Positions 42,505 to 54,359 of a DNA stretch of 64,000 nucleotides are shown here, piece after piece. Under the pieces are notes generated by a model that saw only the letters and a program-made list of their open reading frames with translations, had not been told where the DNA came from and searched no databases. How positions within the stretch are numbered: the stretch's first letter is position 1; each line of letters begins with the position of its first letter. Made by a program: the position numbers and the translations under genes. Source of the stretch: Craspedostauros australis (taxonomy: Eukaryota > Bacillariophyta > Bacillariophyceae > Mastogloiales > Achnanthaceae); contig JAMXDE010000035.1 of NCBI GenBank assembly GCA_026770025.1, positions 496,001 through 560,000 on the forward strand, in the 5' to 3' direction.

Positions 42505-45500
42505 TCACTCATGTGTTGACGTGTTCGTGTCTCCTTTCCAGAATAGGAGCGGTTGCACCAAATCCCAGAAGATTGATCTGGGAAGGAGCTTCGTGAGGAC
42601 GTCTGCGACGTTCTGGTGTCCATGGATCTTCACGAAGCACATGATCCCTGCAGCGATAGCAGATCGAACGCGGTGGTAGGCCAGCGCGTTGTGCCGCTTG
42701 GTGAGAGTGCTGTTCGGGATGTTCGATGATGAGAGAACACCTTGGTTGTCTCCAAACATCCAGCTTGGTCCGTCGATGGGGATGCCCATCTCACAGAGCG
42801 TGAGGCGTAGAGATATGATCTGTTCGGTAGCCAGACGTGCGGCCACGAACTCAGATCCGTAGGTTGCTGTCTCCACGGTTGACTGTCTCTTCGAGAACCA
42901 ATCGATTGGTGTCTGGTTGACGAGGTGGAGTACGCCAGTGGCAGACTTCCCGGACACTCTGCAGTGCAGCAAGTTCGCATCCACGAAGGTGGTTGTCCTC
43001 ATGGCCTTACCGCGTGGAGCAGGTGCATCTGATGGGAGTTCTTCTGTGGTGTCGCCGTACACGGTGTATGCCCAATCCTGTTTGGGGGTTTCGTAGTGGT
43101 CTTCGTGTTTGGGAATGCCTGTGCGGAATCGGATGGATGCATCTGGGTATTTTCGCAGGTACCCATACACTTGCTTTGCTCGATCCAGGTGTCCCTTTCG
43201 TGGTGCTGATCGGAATCGGGAGAGCGTCATGACCGCGACATGGATGTCGAATCGTCCAAGTGTGACACACCATTGGAGTGCTCCGATCAAAGACATGTAC
43301 TGTCGTTTCTGGATCTCACCGAGTTCTGGGGTAGTGTCGAGTTCAGGACTGTCATCCTTGTCGAGGGGACTGCTTCGTTTGTGGGGTGGCCCATCAAACA
43401 TGGTCTCGAAGTTGATCAACATCCGTTTGATGTATGACCGAGCGCTGATGCGCATCGTTCCATCAGTGTCTCTGCCGAAGTCAGCTCCCAAGTAGTATGA
43501 GATTGGGCCGACTCCCTTCAGCTTGTAACCATACTGTGCCATCAGCTGGTCAAAGAAGGATCGGGGATCTGCCATCACAGCCATCAGGTCATCCACGTAT
43601 ACACATACGTATTCCCAATGAGTGTCGGCGTCGCGCATCCAGACGTCAGGATCTGCTCGGCATTGCATGAATCCCATGTCTCGCAAGGTATCGGCCAGTG
43701 CCTCATGGAATCTGGCTCCGGATGTGCGTAGACCATACAGCGCCTTGACGATGGTGACCATGTTGCCTGCCTTGTCTCCGAATTCGTCTCCTGCGACGAA
43801 GCATATCTTCTCTCTGGTGTACGCCTCGAGGTAAGCGTTTCCGATGTCGCCTACCATGGTCTGTAGACCATTGGTTTCACCAGCCAGTAGTGCGATGCGA
43901 AGGGATTGAAGGCTCACAACTCCAGCGTAGGATGTGTTGCCGCATGGATCGGTCAGATGTCCACCTGCAACACACCGGGCCTTGTGACGCAAGTCATGCT
44001 TGACTGCGTACACCCATTGGAGTCTGATCTTTTGGTATCCATCTGGCACTTCGGTTGTCTTTCCGAGAGACTTGAAGGTACCATAACCAAAGAGTTGCTC
44101 CATCTCAGTTTTCTCTGCCTTTGCCCAGTTGTTGTTGCCATTCTTGGCATCCAGGCGCATGGCTTCTTGGTGGTTGCGTGGCACCTGCACACCGAATTGG
44201 TAGATGGGTGTGTTGGTGTGTCGTTTGGTCTTGGTCTTGGCAATGTGTGCTTGTCGTTGCATGCGTCCTTGCCGTTCAGCAGTCTTCTTGAGACGCTTCC
44301 ACCCTGGCTGTTCGAGGAGGTCATGCTTGCGTCCGTAGACAGCGCACAACACAGGATCGTCTTGGATCATCAGCGAGAGCGGTTCTGTGGTCAAGGATCC
44401 ATCATCCCATTGGATGATCAAGTTGTATTTGGATCCTTTGTATCGGTTGGAGGTTGTCACCAGGGGACCTTCATGTCCTGTGATGCTGTGGAATCCCCAC
44501 TTGGCGTCTTCTCCATTGGTGCTGCTGTCGGTCTGTTGTTCGATAAGATCGGACAGTTCCACATACGAGATGAGGTCGTTGACAGCTCCGTCGTCGATGG
44601 AGAGGAGCATCTTGATGCGTTGGTGGTTTGCGGCATCAGCATCGTTCACACGTTGGATGACTTCTGCTTTGACTTGTTCGCCATCACGATCATACACGAA
44701 GGTCTTTCCGATCAGTTCCTCAGGTGTGAAGTGCGGAACCTTGACGATTCCCCCGTCCGTCGCTCGATTGTCGGCTCCGTCAGAAGCGAAAAGAACGGCG
44801 TCCGAGAGGGAATGGACGACCGGGTCGGCAGTGGACTCGATGAAAGAGTCGTCTTGGAGCTCCCCATCAGCGGACGGGATCTCAGCCAAGCCGTCATCCC
44901 CCCCAGTGTCGGGCATGGGGAAGTCGGCACGAAGGTTGGACTCAGGTGGGAGGTCGGCAGCGCGGATAGCAGATCGCGGGAGGAGCTGCTGCGTCTCGTC
45001 GTCGATCACCCAGTACGTCAGATCATCTCCCTTGTGGAGACACGGTCCCGTCCAGCGTCCCTTGCGCTCGCGAGACTGGCTGGGGAAGCCAGGCTTCTCG
45101 ACTCGGTAGTACACTGGCTGCCACCAGTGGTAGCACATGAACTTGCTCACATCAGGACGATGCCCGTAGGTGGCCTGCATTGGCGTGACGTTGCCTGCCG
45201 TTCGTTGTGCCAGGTGATTGAAGAGGACGATGACATACATCGTGCAGATCAACCAGAAGCGAGCAGGGGTGCCCGTTCGGTCCATGACACCGTTGGTCAT
45301 CCGCTTGATGTCCTGGATGCGTCTCTCAGCGGCGTTCTGGTACTGATGCTCGGGCTCGCTTTGGTGGTCAGCAATGGCGTATTGCCGGAGGATGTCTTGC
45401 ATCTTGAATCCGATCTCCGCTTTCGCATTATCAGACATCAGGAGGTCCGGAGCTCCATGGCGCCGAATGAACTCCTGAAAAGTGCTGGAGACCTGCTTCT

Positions 45501-46739
45501 CTGATGCCATCGGGAATCCAGCAGCGAAGCGAGAGTCCACAGCAACGTAGATCTGGATCATGGTACACCCACCATGTCCTGGAACACCATCATCGTGTGC
45601 TGGTGTATCTGAAAAGAGTGTGTCCATTGCCACTGTCTCGTGGAGACGGTTGACGTTGGCTGCTGGGAATCTTGTCTTGAAATGCTTACGCATCGCAAAG
45701 CGCTCGGAGGAGTGGTACCATTGGGAGGTACAGCGGAGCGTGTCTCGGATGCGTAGAGCGGGGATCCAACCAAAACGTGGGCGGAGCGCCTCGTAGTCGA
45801 TTGGCGTGCGTTGGATGGAAACAGGTGTCGTCATCTCACCAGATTTCTTGGTCTTGGAAACCTTAAGGGCGTCCTGGAAATCAGGAGTTTCGTCAGAATT
45901 TTCATCGAGTGACTGTTCTGCCGTCAGGGTTTCTTGATCGAGTGCGGATGGGTCCCAAACCTCATCCGCCGTGAAGTCAACGTGCGGATAGGTGTCCATC
46001 TCTTTGGCTGTGGGTGGACGCATGTCCATGTAGGACAGACCTTGTCTGATCGCGAGAGGGATGATGTGCCCGTCTGGCACGATGATGGATTGACGACCAC
46101 CTGGTAGGCTGCTTGGACGCTCGTTCACATCCAACCCAAACGCTCCGAGTTGGTTGGAGGAATGGATTGTCTTACCTTTCCCATGGATGGCATACTGGTA
46201 GAACTTCGCGATGATGGGTCCTTCAGTCGACATGACGAGGCCAGCCACGGTACCGATGTCGAGGTTGACGATCGTGGCATCACCGATCCCGTTGATATCC
46301 GCGGTATGCCCAGTCCTGTCCAGGACCACAACATCGTCTCCAGCGAGACCTCCGTTCGCTCCACTGTCAATTAGGGAACCAGACATGTTGGTGGTTGCCT
46401 TGTTGAAGCTGTAGCGAACGTCAGTGATGTTCACAGCGCGATAGACCTTTCCGTCGACTGTGATCTCTTCACTCTTGCTTGTTTGGGTGTTCGCCAGCAT
46501 ACGCTTGATAGCGTTACCGGGGGCAGCGTTGTTCTTGGTACCGGTCTCCCCAGAAGCGGGGACCGATGGGTTCTTGTCAGTGCCAACTGACTTGTTGGTC
46601 TGACGCTGGGACTTGTCCTTGTTCTTGTTCTTGGAAGGGTCCCATTGGCCACACGCCTCCATGTGCGCCTTCTTCTGAGGCCAGGTCATCTTCTTCCACT
46701 CGTCATCCGGGATGCGACGGGTTCCAGTCTTGTTCTTGT
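42505..46739 (-). CDS. element A pol block: protease, integrase, RT, RNase H
   Basis: Fossil-type entry for the pol region of a copia element. In order on the minus strand: an aspartic protease motif (LIDSGANGG), an integrase with DDE candidates in VAMDTLF, LMSDNAKAE and QNAAERRIQD, a reverse transcriptase with YVDD (VCVYVDDLMAV), and a copia-type RNase H (TTFVDANLLH). This order, with integrase before RT, defines Ty1/copia. The open frame continues a further 20 codons into the element B LTR (to 46800); those codons are not part of A. The protein is clearly a different lineage from the polyproteins of B and C. Confidence 0.85.
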
Positions 46740-46740
46740 T
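46735..46740. repeat. target-site duplication of element B, left copy
   Basis: CTTGTT immediately before the LTR at 46741; the same six bases follow the other LTR at 54354-54359. Five bases is the usual length for copia, so one base may be chance. Confidence 0.65.
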
Positions 46741-47486
46741 TGTTAGGAATTGAGGGTACGACTTTGTCGGAATACCCGTAATCGCCGCACCTCCCAACAT
46801 TGTTCGTCACAGCTTTGAATATTATTCATCACATGTTCAGAGACTATTTGTCACATCTTTGTATACCATGTCATTATGACTATGACTAAGCATACGGACG
46901 CGATTGATACCTGTATAACCGCGAGGAGGATAGCCTGTCCTCTGGTAATGTAAGGAAGACACCCACGGCGGATCAGGAGGTCCCGATACCACGCCAACCA
47001 TGGCAACCATCCAGACGACGACGTCGATCAGAACAGCATGTCCATGGGCAGGTGACGCACCTTCTTCAGAGGACAGCACATGCCTCCCCTGCGGACAAGA
47101 ACATCTGCAGGTTTGGAACATCAGAAAGGATCAGAATATTCGCAGGTTTGGAACATCACCGAAGATGACATCGATCATGAGACGACGGTGTCATGAGAAT
47201 CAACGACGGAAACATGAGATAGGCAAGTGCTCAAGACTGCAGATCCTACCATGCAAGCGTAGACAGCTACGACGATGCAGAGACAAGGAAGCAAGAACAG
47301 AGCATGATGAACGAAGAGGGAAGCACCTAAGAGACAACAGGATGCCCCGTGTCGTTACCGCGACAGATGCCTGTCAAGAAAACGAAATCGGAAGAGAAAG
47401 TGAGATTGTGCTCACAGTTCTAAAACGGTACAGTTTCTAACAGCAGATTAGATCTTAGTACTAACTATAACCCCGGATTTCCAACA
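46741..47486 (+). repeat. element B 5' LTR
   Basis: 746 bp, TG...CA ends. A 16-base direct repeat (CAGGTTTGGAACATCA) occurs at about 47108 and 47143 inside it and could be a transcription-factor site. The 146-codon open frame inside it recurs in the other LTR simply because the LTRs are near identical. Confidence 0.9.
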
Positions 47487-47566
47487 TGTTTCGAAACGTT
47501 ACGATTGAAATCCTACGTTTCTACCACCATCAACACAGCAACAAACATCCTCTCATCATCATCACC

Positions 47567-50500
47567 ATGACATCCTTCCTAGGTAAGACTGATCGTTACA
47601 TGATCATGTTCGACGGCAAGCGGTCCAGCTGGAAAGCTTGGAGTGCGAAGTTCCTAGCCCGCGCTAACCGCAAGGGCTATGGAGACTTGTATCTCAAGGA
47701 CATGGGTGATGTGGTTGTGAAGGAAGAACCGTTCGTCCCCTCCGTTGCTTCCCTCCCTGTGAAAGGCAAGAAGAAGGACGACGACAAAGCCAAGAAGCCA
47801 AGTGCCATGACTCCTAAAGAGGAGGCTGAGTACAAGAAGGCATTGGCGAAGTACGCGTTTGAAGAACTGACCATGGCTATTAGCCATGAAACCACCGAAG
47901 GCAATGTTGCCTTCATGGCTGTGTTGGGATGCAAGAGCAGCGCTTACGAGGGAGGAGACCCTCGTAAGGCATGGAAGGCTCTTGAGCGTATCTACGAGCA
48001 GCGCACTGCGCCCATGAAGGCAAAGTTGTTGGCGCAGCTCAACGGGATGCGCATGAAGAAGGGAGAACACCCGGACACGTTCCTCACCGAGATGGAAGTG
48101 CTCCGCGGACGCCTCTCCCACGCCGGCGTCGACTTGGATATGACCCAGTACCACATGCTCGTGCTCAACGCCCTCGCAAGGGACTACGAGATGGATGTGA
48201 AGCTCATCGAGCTCAAGTTCACCGGCATCGAAAGCACGATGTCAATCGAGGACATCCGTGAAGCAGTGAGTGCCACCTACGACGCACGTCACATCAAGCA
48301 AGGAAGTAACCGCCGCGAGAGCGACACCAAAGAGGAAATGGCTCTCGCTGCCACGGGCGGCTTCAAAGGGTACTGCCGCAACTGCGGTGCCTACGGGCAC
48401 AAAAAGGCGGACTGCCGCTCTCCCCCAAAGAACAAAAACAACAAGGCCTTGAAGAAGAACAACAAGAGAGGTGACACCCCCGCCAAGAACAAGTTCAACA
48501 GAAACTGCAAGTACTGCGGTAAGAAGGGGCACAAGATCCTCGACTGCTTCAAGTTGAAAGCAGCGATGCGAGAAGCCGAGGCCGCAAACGTGGCGACCGA
48601 CGGCATGGAGGAAGAGACAGACGTCGCCCTCGTGATGGTCGAAGAACACATGTGGCGGACTACCGAAGACGATGTGGCTGGCTACGACTCCTTCGTTGAA
48701 GTTGACGAGGAGATGTGGTTACCTACCGACGAGAAGACCGACGACGTTGCCCTAGCCATGATCGAGGAGCCCTTCTGGTTGCCCGAAGACGACAAGTCCA
48801 TGGATAGCACGGAGATGATGTGCTTCCTCACCAACGAGTTCGAAATCGATTCGACAGAGGTCAAAAATGTGACCAACCCAAGACTCGTAACAACCCAAGA
48901 AATTGCGAACATCAAGAAAAACATGAGCAACGACCTCGCCATGATGCCTCCCGAAGAGGAGACCACCGAAGACCTCGCCCTCACGTCCACCGACGAAGAG
49001 ATGGGCGACCAAGGCAACGAAGAGCCAAACCAAGGCTCTGAGTGGACGGCGGAAGAGCGGGCGACACACCACCCAGGGGTGTATGGTCACTACGGACCAC
49101 CAGCGGTCGCCGCCGAACGCATCAACCGCGAACTCTTCCCGTCCGACAACGAGTCCACCGAAGACGACGGATTCTTCGACGAGGTCATCTACGATGAAGA
49201 CCTCGTCAGCACCGAAGAAGAGTCTACCAACAAAGTGGCCATGGTGATCGGAGCAGAAGACATCTGCAGAGAGCCTGTCTTCTCGCTCTCCACCAACAAG
49301 TCTCCCATCGAGAAGACGATCGAAGCAGCAGGGCGCGCAATGTACCAAGGATGGGCATCGTGCCCACTGTGCTTCAAACAAGGGTACATCTACTCGTACT
49401 GCGTCGATTGTCTAAACCAGCCCTTCCTCATCGATCTACCGGAAGGAACGGACGTGGTGAAACCGACAACCCACGAAGAACGCGATGAACGCCGCGCAAT
49501 GCTCGCAAAGGAGGAGTCCCTCGCACTCGCAGTGCGATACTCATTGAGCAACGCCATGCCGGCTGACAGTGTGCGCTCCGAGCTTGCCTTGCTGTGCCTC
49601 GACACAGTGGAGGAATACAACTCGAGAGACAGACGCAATCGCGCGGATGCTCGCACCCTCTACTTCCTCCTACGCGAAATCGGGATGATGACTCCTTTCA
49701 ACGTCATGAAGAACATGCCGTATATCAATGAAAGGCTGGAGAAGGAGCAGTTGCCAGCCATCCACCATGGACTCATCGGGAGCCTGGCCTCGCGTGGAGC
49801 ACTCCAAGTCATGTGGAAATACCACCCAGGCCACTACGGAGTCCGCAGCCCAAATGCGTTCCCTGAACTCCCCATCTACAGCGAAAGAAACCCGCAACCA
49901 GACATGGCGATGGTGGTCGGTGACATCGACGGCGTCGAAGAACGCCGCATCACGCTCGCCCCAGACCGCCATGAGGCAAACACTTGGTTGGGCGACTCAG
50001 GTGCTTCGTGCCACCTGACCAACAACGACGAGGGGATGACCAACGTACGCGTAGCCGACCACTCCATCAAGATCGGCAGCGGTCGCTACATCAAGGCAAC
50101 AAAGGTGGGCGACAAGCGCATGGTGGTAATGCAGAAAAACGGTACCACCGCAACCATCCTCCTCAAGCACGTGAAGTTCGTGCCCAAATTGTGGGTGAAC
50201 CTCCTCAGCATCAACAAAGCGCTTGAGAGCGGCTTCAACATCAGCAACCACGGTGTTGTGATGAGCCTGGAGAAGCGCGGACAACGCATCACGTTTGACC
50301 GGCTTATGGCTACCCACAGCGGGTTCGTGAGCGGCGTCAACATGATCACCGCCCCTCACCCTCACGATCAAGCCAATGTTGGCGTGTCCACCCAGACCGC
50401 GGTGGACGTCAACCAAATCCATAAAATGTTAGGCCATGTTGACACTTACACGATCTCTCGCACAGCGGGACGATACGGTTGGAATGTCACAGGCAAATTG

Positions 50501-53500
50501 CATGCATGTGTGGACTGTGCCATTGGCAAACAAAGGCAGAAGGCCATGACGAAGAAACTCCAATCACGAGCGAAGGAGGTTGGTGATCGACTGTTCATTG
50601 ACACATCAAGTGTCCAGACGCACAGCTACGGACAAGGAAAGTATTGGCTCCTAGTCCTCGATGATTACAGTGACTACTGTTGGAGCTATTTCCTGAAGGA
50701 GAAGAGTGAGGTTGGAACAAAAATGATTCTGTTGCTTAAATGGCTCCATGTCAATCAGCAAACACGAGTGAAAATTATCAGATGTGACAACGCAGGAGAA
50801 AATTATTCCGCGGAGAAGCAACTGCTCGTCGCAGGGTTCGGTCCAACGTTCGAGTACACTGCAGCATCTACGCCGCAACAGAACGGGCGCGTGGAAAGAA
50901 AATTCGCCACGTTGTACGGGAAAGTTCGAGCCATGCTCAATCACACGCACCTGCCGAAAAATGTCCGAGGAAAATTATGGGCCGAGGCGGCCAGAACCGC
51001 TACCCAACTGGAGAATATCATCGGGACGAAAACGAGAGAACCAGCATGCGTGCTGTTCAATAACCGGATCCCAACTTACGTGGATGGGTTACGCGTTTTC
51101 GGGGAAATAGGCATGGTGTACATCGGAGGCCGCACGATAAAGGCAAAGCTGGATGACAGATCCAGACCAGCTATGTTCGTTGGATACGGCCAGTCACACG
51201 CGAAGGGAGTGTATCGAATGCTGAACCTCGCAACAACTAAGATCCTAATCACGAGAGACGTGACATGGATGAATCAGTCATATGGGCAATTCAGAGGTAT
51301 CGAGAATGCCAACAGATCAATATTGATAGATCTGGAAGATGACGACTCTACATCGGGTATGAAGACTCGACACACGAGAGCAGCTTGGGAGCGACGATCG
51401 GAGACCATCAAAGGCATGGAGACCGACGACGCAGATTGCAGCAGCAGAGCCGGAGAGAAAGAAGATACAGAAGACGCTGCGCGAGGGCAAGATGACTTGC
51501 TCCCCACCCAAGGGAAAAATGAGTCGAACGATAATGACGGCGACGAATTCGGAAGGGACGATGAGGGGAGAACAAATGAAGAGGCCAAATATGAGCCGGA
51601 GCAGACCCCTATCGCAGAACCTGTGCAACGCGTACCAAGGATGGTGAGTGCTCTCGCAGGGTATAACAAAGAGCCCATTCCAGAGGAGGAGCGAGACCTC
51701 GAATCGAGCGATGAGTCAGAATCAAATACAGACGAAGGGTACGAGACACCCCAAGAGACTATCGCATCCCCATCGGACACAGGAGGACCCGACTTCCACG
51801 CGGACGGGTCAACATTCAACAGAGATATCGCAGGTATGATGATAGATACACCTCACGGAATGATGAGACTCAACGATATCATCACTGCGGACCAAGCATT
51901 GAACAACGAACGAAATGAGGATGGGATGGAACTAGCAAGCATCGCTATGCTGCTGGACCCAACCACATTTGAGGACTGCTGGGACCACGCGGACCCCAGT
52001 AAGAGAAAGAAATGGCGAGAAGCCATCAACAAGGAATTCTACGATATGGCCAGAAGGCAAGTATGGGAAAAGATCAAGAAGGACCGGATGCCGAGAAATC
52101 GGCGGTGCGTGAAGACCAAGTGGGTCTTCAAGGAAAAGAGAAACGGGGTATTCCGCGCCAGACTCGTGGCATGCGGATACTCGCAAATCGCAGGAGTCGA
52201 CTTCTCAGCGCACCACGCACCGGTGATACATGACGCAACCTACCGGATCATGCTCACCATGAAGATGATATTGAAGCTAGATAGCATCATCATCGACTTC
52301 GAGACAGCGTTCCTACACGGTGATCTCGACGAGGAGATCTACATGCAATGCCCGAAAGGCATGAAGCACGAAACCGACGAATGTCTGCTGCTCAAGAAAA
52401 CCATCTACGGACTCGTGCAGAGTGCCAGACAATGGAATAAGAAGCTCGTCGACATCCTATTCAAACTGGGGTTCAGGCAGAGTGAGGTAGACCCATGCCT
52501 ACTGATTCGGAATCAGGAAGGGCAACTGCTTTTAATCGGCACCTATGTGGACGATTGTCTCTGCATCGGAGAAAGGCAGGAACTGGAGAAGCTCGTGAAG
52601 GATATCCGAGCGGAACGGTTCGGGGTCAAAGTGGAGGAAGATCTTGAAGACTACCTAAGCTGCAAGATCATATTCAACCATGACAAGACCAACTGTTGGG
52701 TGAACCAACCACACATCCTCAAGAACATCATCGATACGTTCGGGAGCGATGTGTTGAAACTACAACGATACGGAACACCAGGAACACCAGGGCAGGGCAT
52801 CCAAAGGAACAGCGACGCACCCAAAGTGGACGAACAGCGACACAGCCGATACCGAAGCGGAGTAGGCATGCTGCTATACCTGGTGAAACACTCTCGACCC
52901 GACATCGCCAATGCAGTGCGAGAGCTGACCAAAGTATTGGACGGACCAACGGCCTTAGCATACAAGGAGATGCTACGAGTCATGAAGTTCGTATGGGACA
53001 CGAGAGAATATGGACTGAAGATGAAACCGAGTCCACTGACTAACGATGCATGGAAGATTGCAATATTCACCGACAGCGAATTCGCGGGTGACAAGGACAA
53101 TCGCATCAGCGTAGGAGGGCACATCGTCCTACTACAAGGAGTGCCGATCATATGGAGATCAAAGGCACAACGCAGCGTAACACTCAGCTCGACAGAAGCA
53201 GAATACGTCGCACTGTCAGAAGCAGAGAAAGAAATCCGCTTCGTGACGCAACTGATGAGAGACATCGGATTAAAGATGCACAAGCCCGCGGACGTTATGG
53301 TCGACAACGTTGGAGCGATCTTCATCGCCTCAAACCCATCGACATCCGCAAGAACAAGACACATCGACATCCGACATCACTTCATACGTGAACTCGTCAA
53401 AAATGGAGAAGCCATAACCAAATTCGTGCGATCGGAAGACAACATCGCAGACGGCTTCACAAAGAACACCAAAAAGGAGATCTACGACAACCACAAGAAT

Positions 53501-53533
53501 CACTTCATCCAACTGCGGTCTGCAATGGATTAA
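47567..53533 (+). CDS. element B gag-pol polyprotein
   Basis: Single frame of about 1,988 residues from the ATG at 47567; an ATG at 47486 overlaps the LTR end. Gag-type region first, then two CCHC zinc knuckles (CRNCGAYGHKKADC, CKYCGKKGHKILDC). An acidic stretch of several hundred residues follows with repeats of VALxMxEE-x2-W, and then a Cys-rich segment (CPLCFKQG, YCVDC, near residue 599). Next come an aspartic protease (WLGDSGASCHLTN), an HHCC integrase with its DDE core, a reverse transcriptase (TYVDDCLCIG) and RNase H (FTDSEFAGDKDN, SSTEAEYVALSEAEKE). Typical copia order. The region between the knuckles and the protease is much longer than in classical copia. Confidence 0.9.
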   Translation: MTSFLGKTDRYMIMFDGKRSSWKAWSAKFLARANRKGYGDLYLKDMGDVVVKEEPFVPSVASLPVKGKKKDDDKAKKPSAMTPKEEAEYKKALAKYAFEELTMAISHETTEGNVAFMAVLGCKSSAYEGGDPRKAWKALERIYEQRTAPMKAKLLAQLNGMRMKKGEHPDTFLTEMEVLRGRLSHAGVDLDMTQYHMLVLNALARDYEMDVKLIELKFTGIESTMSIEDIREAVSATYDARHIKQGSNRRESDTKEEMALAATGGFKGYCRNCGAYGHKKADCRSPPKNKNNKALKKNNKRGDTPAKNKFNRNCKYCGKKGHKILDCFKLKAAMREAEAANVATDGMEEETDVALVMVEEHMWRTTEDDVAGYDSFVEVDEEMWLPTDEKTDDVALAMIEEPFWLPEDDKSMDSTEMMCFLTNEFEIDSTEVKNVTNPRLVTTQEIANIKKNMSNDLAMMPPEEETTEDLALTSTDEEMGDQGNEEPNQGSEWTAEERATHHPGVYGHYGPPAVAAERINRELFPSDNESTEDDGFFDEVIYDEDLVSTEEESTNKVAMVIGAEDICREPVFSLSTNKSPIEKTIEAAGRAMYQGWASCPLCFKQGYIYSYCVDCLNQPFLIDLPEGTDVVKPTTHEERDERRAMLAKEESLALAVRYSLSNAMPADSVRSELALLCLDTVEEYNSRDRRNRADARTLYFLLREIGMMTPFNVMKNMPYINERLEKEQLPAIHHGLIGSLASRGALQVMWKYHPGHYGVRSPNAFPELPIYSERNPQPDMAMVVGDIDGVEERRITLAPDRHEANTWLGDSGASCHLTNNDEGMTNVRVADHSIKIGSGRYIKATKVGDKRMVVMQKNGTTATILLKHVKFVPKLWVNLLSINKALESGFNISNHGVVMSLEKRGQRITFDRLMATHSGFVSGVNMITAPHPHDQANVGVSTQTAVDVNQIHKMLGHVDTYTISRTAGRYGWNVTGKLHACVDCAIGKQRQKAMTKKLQSRAKEVGDRLFIDTSSVQTHSYGQGKYWLLVLDDYSDYCWSYFLKEKSEVGTKMILLLKWLHVNQQTRVKIIRCDNAGENYSAEKQLLVAGFGPTFEYTAASTPQQNGRVERKFATLYGKVRAMLNHTHLPKNVRGKLWAEAARTATQLENIIGTKTREPACVLFNNRIPTYVDGLRVFGEIGMVYIGGRTIKAKLDDRSRPAMFVGYGQSHAKGVYRMLNLATTKILITRDVTWMNQSYGQFRGIENANRSILIDLEDDDSTSGMKTRHTRAAWERRSETIKGMETDDADCSSRAGEKEDTEDAARGQDDLLPTQGKNESNDNDGDEFGRDDEGRTNEEAKYEPEQTPIAEPVQRVPRMVSALAGYNKEPIPEEERDLESSDESESNTDEGYETPQETIASPSDTGGPDFHADGSTFNRDIAGMMIDTPHGMMRLNDIITADQALNNERNEDGMELASIAMLLDPTTFEDCWDHADPSKRKKWREAINKEFYDMARRQVWEKIKKDRMPRNRRCVKTKWVFKEKRNGVFRARLVACGYSQIAGVDFSAHHAPVIHDATYRIMLTMKMILKLDSIIIDFETAFLHGDLDEEIYMQCPKGMKHETDECLLLKKTIYGLVQSARQWNKKLVDILFKLGFRQSEVDPCLLIRNQEGQLLLIGTYVDDCLCIGERQELEKLVKDIRAERFGVKVEEDLEDYLSCKIIFNHDKTNCWVNQPHILKNIIDTFGSDVLKLQRYGTPGTPGQGIQRNSDAPKVDEQRHSRYRSGVGMLLYLVKHSRPDIANAVRELTKVLDGPTALAYKEMLRVMKFVWDTREYGLKMKPSPLTNDAWKIAIFTDSEFAGDKDNRISVGGHIVLLQGVPIIWRSKAQRSVTLSSTEAEYVALSEAEKEIRFVTQLMRDIGLKMHKPADVMVDNVGAIFIASNPSTSARTRHIDIRHHFIRELVKNGEAITKFVRSEDNIADGFTKNTKKEIYDNHKNHFIQLRSAMD

Positions 53534-53607
53534 AGGGAGTAAGGCGAAAGGTGAGAGAGAAGGACGGTGATGATGGATGTTATGTTGTCGATGCGACAAT
53601 GGAAGGG

Positions 53608-54353
53608 TGTTAGGAATTGAGGGTACGACTTTGTCGGAATACCCGTAATTGCCGCACCTCCCAACATTGTTCGTCACAGCTTTGAATATTATTCATCACA
53701 TGTTCAGAGACTATTTGTCACATCTTTGTATACCATGTCATTATGACTATGACTAAGCATACGGACGCGATTGATACCTGTATAACCGCGAGGAGGATAG
53801 CCTGTCCTCTGGTAATGTAAGGAAGACACCCACGGCGGATCAGGAGGTCCCGATACCACGCCAACCATGGCAACCATCCAGACGACGACGTCGATCAGAA
53901 CAGCATGTCCATGGGCAGGTGACGCACCTTCTTCAGAGGACAGCACATGCCTCCCCTGCGGACAAGAACATCTGCAGGTTTGGAACATCAGAAAGGATCA
54001 GAATATTCGCAGGTTTGGAACATCACCGAAGATGACATCGATCATGAGACGACGGTGTCATGAGAATCAACGACGGAAACATGAGATAGGCAAGTGCTCA
54101 AGACTGCAGATCCTACCATGCAAGCGTAGACAGCTACGACGATGCAGAGACAAGGAAGCAAGAACAGAGCATGATGAACGAAGAGGGAAGCACCTAAGAG
54201 ACAACAGGATGCCCCGTGTCGTTACCGCGACAGATGCCTGTCAAGAAAACGAAATCGGAAGAGAAAGTGAGATTGTGCTCACAGTTCTAAAACGGTACAG
54301 TTTCTAACAGCAGATTAGATCTTAGTACTAACTATAACCCCGGATTTCCAACA
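53608..54353 (+). repeat. element B 3' LTR
   Basis: 746 bp, same length as the 5' LTR and nearly identical to it. It is followed by the target duplication CTTGTT and then by element A gag sequence. Confidence 0.9.
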
Positions 54354-54359
54354 CTTGTT

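Larger units (their letters stand above)
46741..54353 (+). mobile_element. Ty1/copia element B, whole-looking, nested in element A
   Basis: A 7.6-kb copia element on the plus strand, inserted in the coding region of element A. Its two 746-bp LTRs (46741-47486 and 53608-54353) begin TGTTAGG and end CCAACA and differ at one position as far as I can see by eye. A purine tract GGAAGGG precedes the 3' LTR. One long gag-pol frame fills the interior. It looks whole and very recently inserted. A primer-binding site could not be assigned with confidence. Confidence 0.9.

Noticed and set aside
43906-45504. 532-codon open frame on + over the element A pol region
   Set aside because: Antisense to a clear protease-integrase-RT frame; length follows from the GC-rich codon pattern of the opposite strand and no domain is seen.
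47000-47440. 146-codon frame present twice, also at 53867-54307
   Set aside because: It lies inside the two near-identical LTRs of element B, so its duplication reflects the LTR pair and not conservation of a protein.
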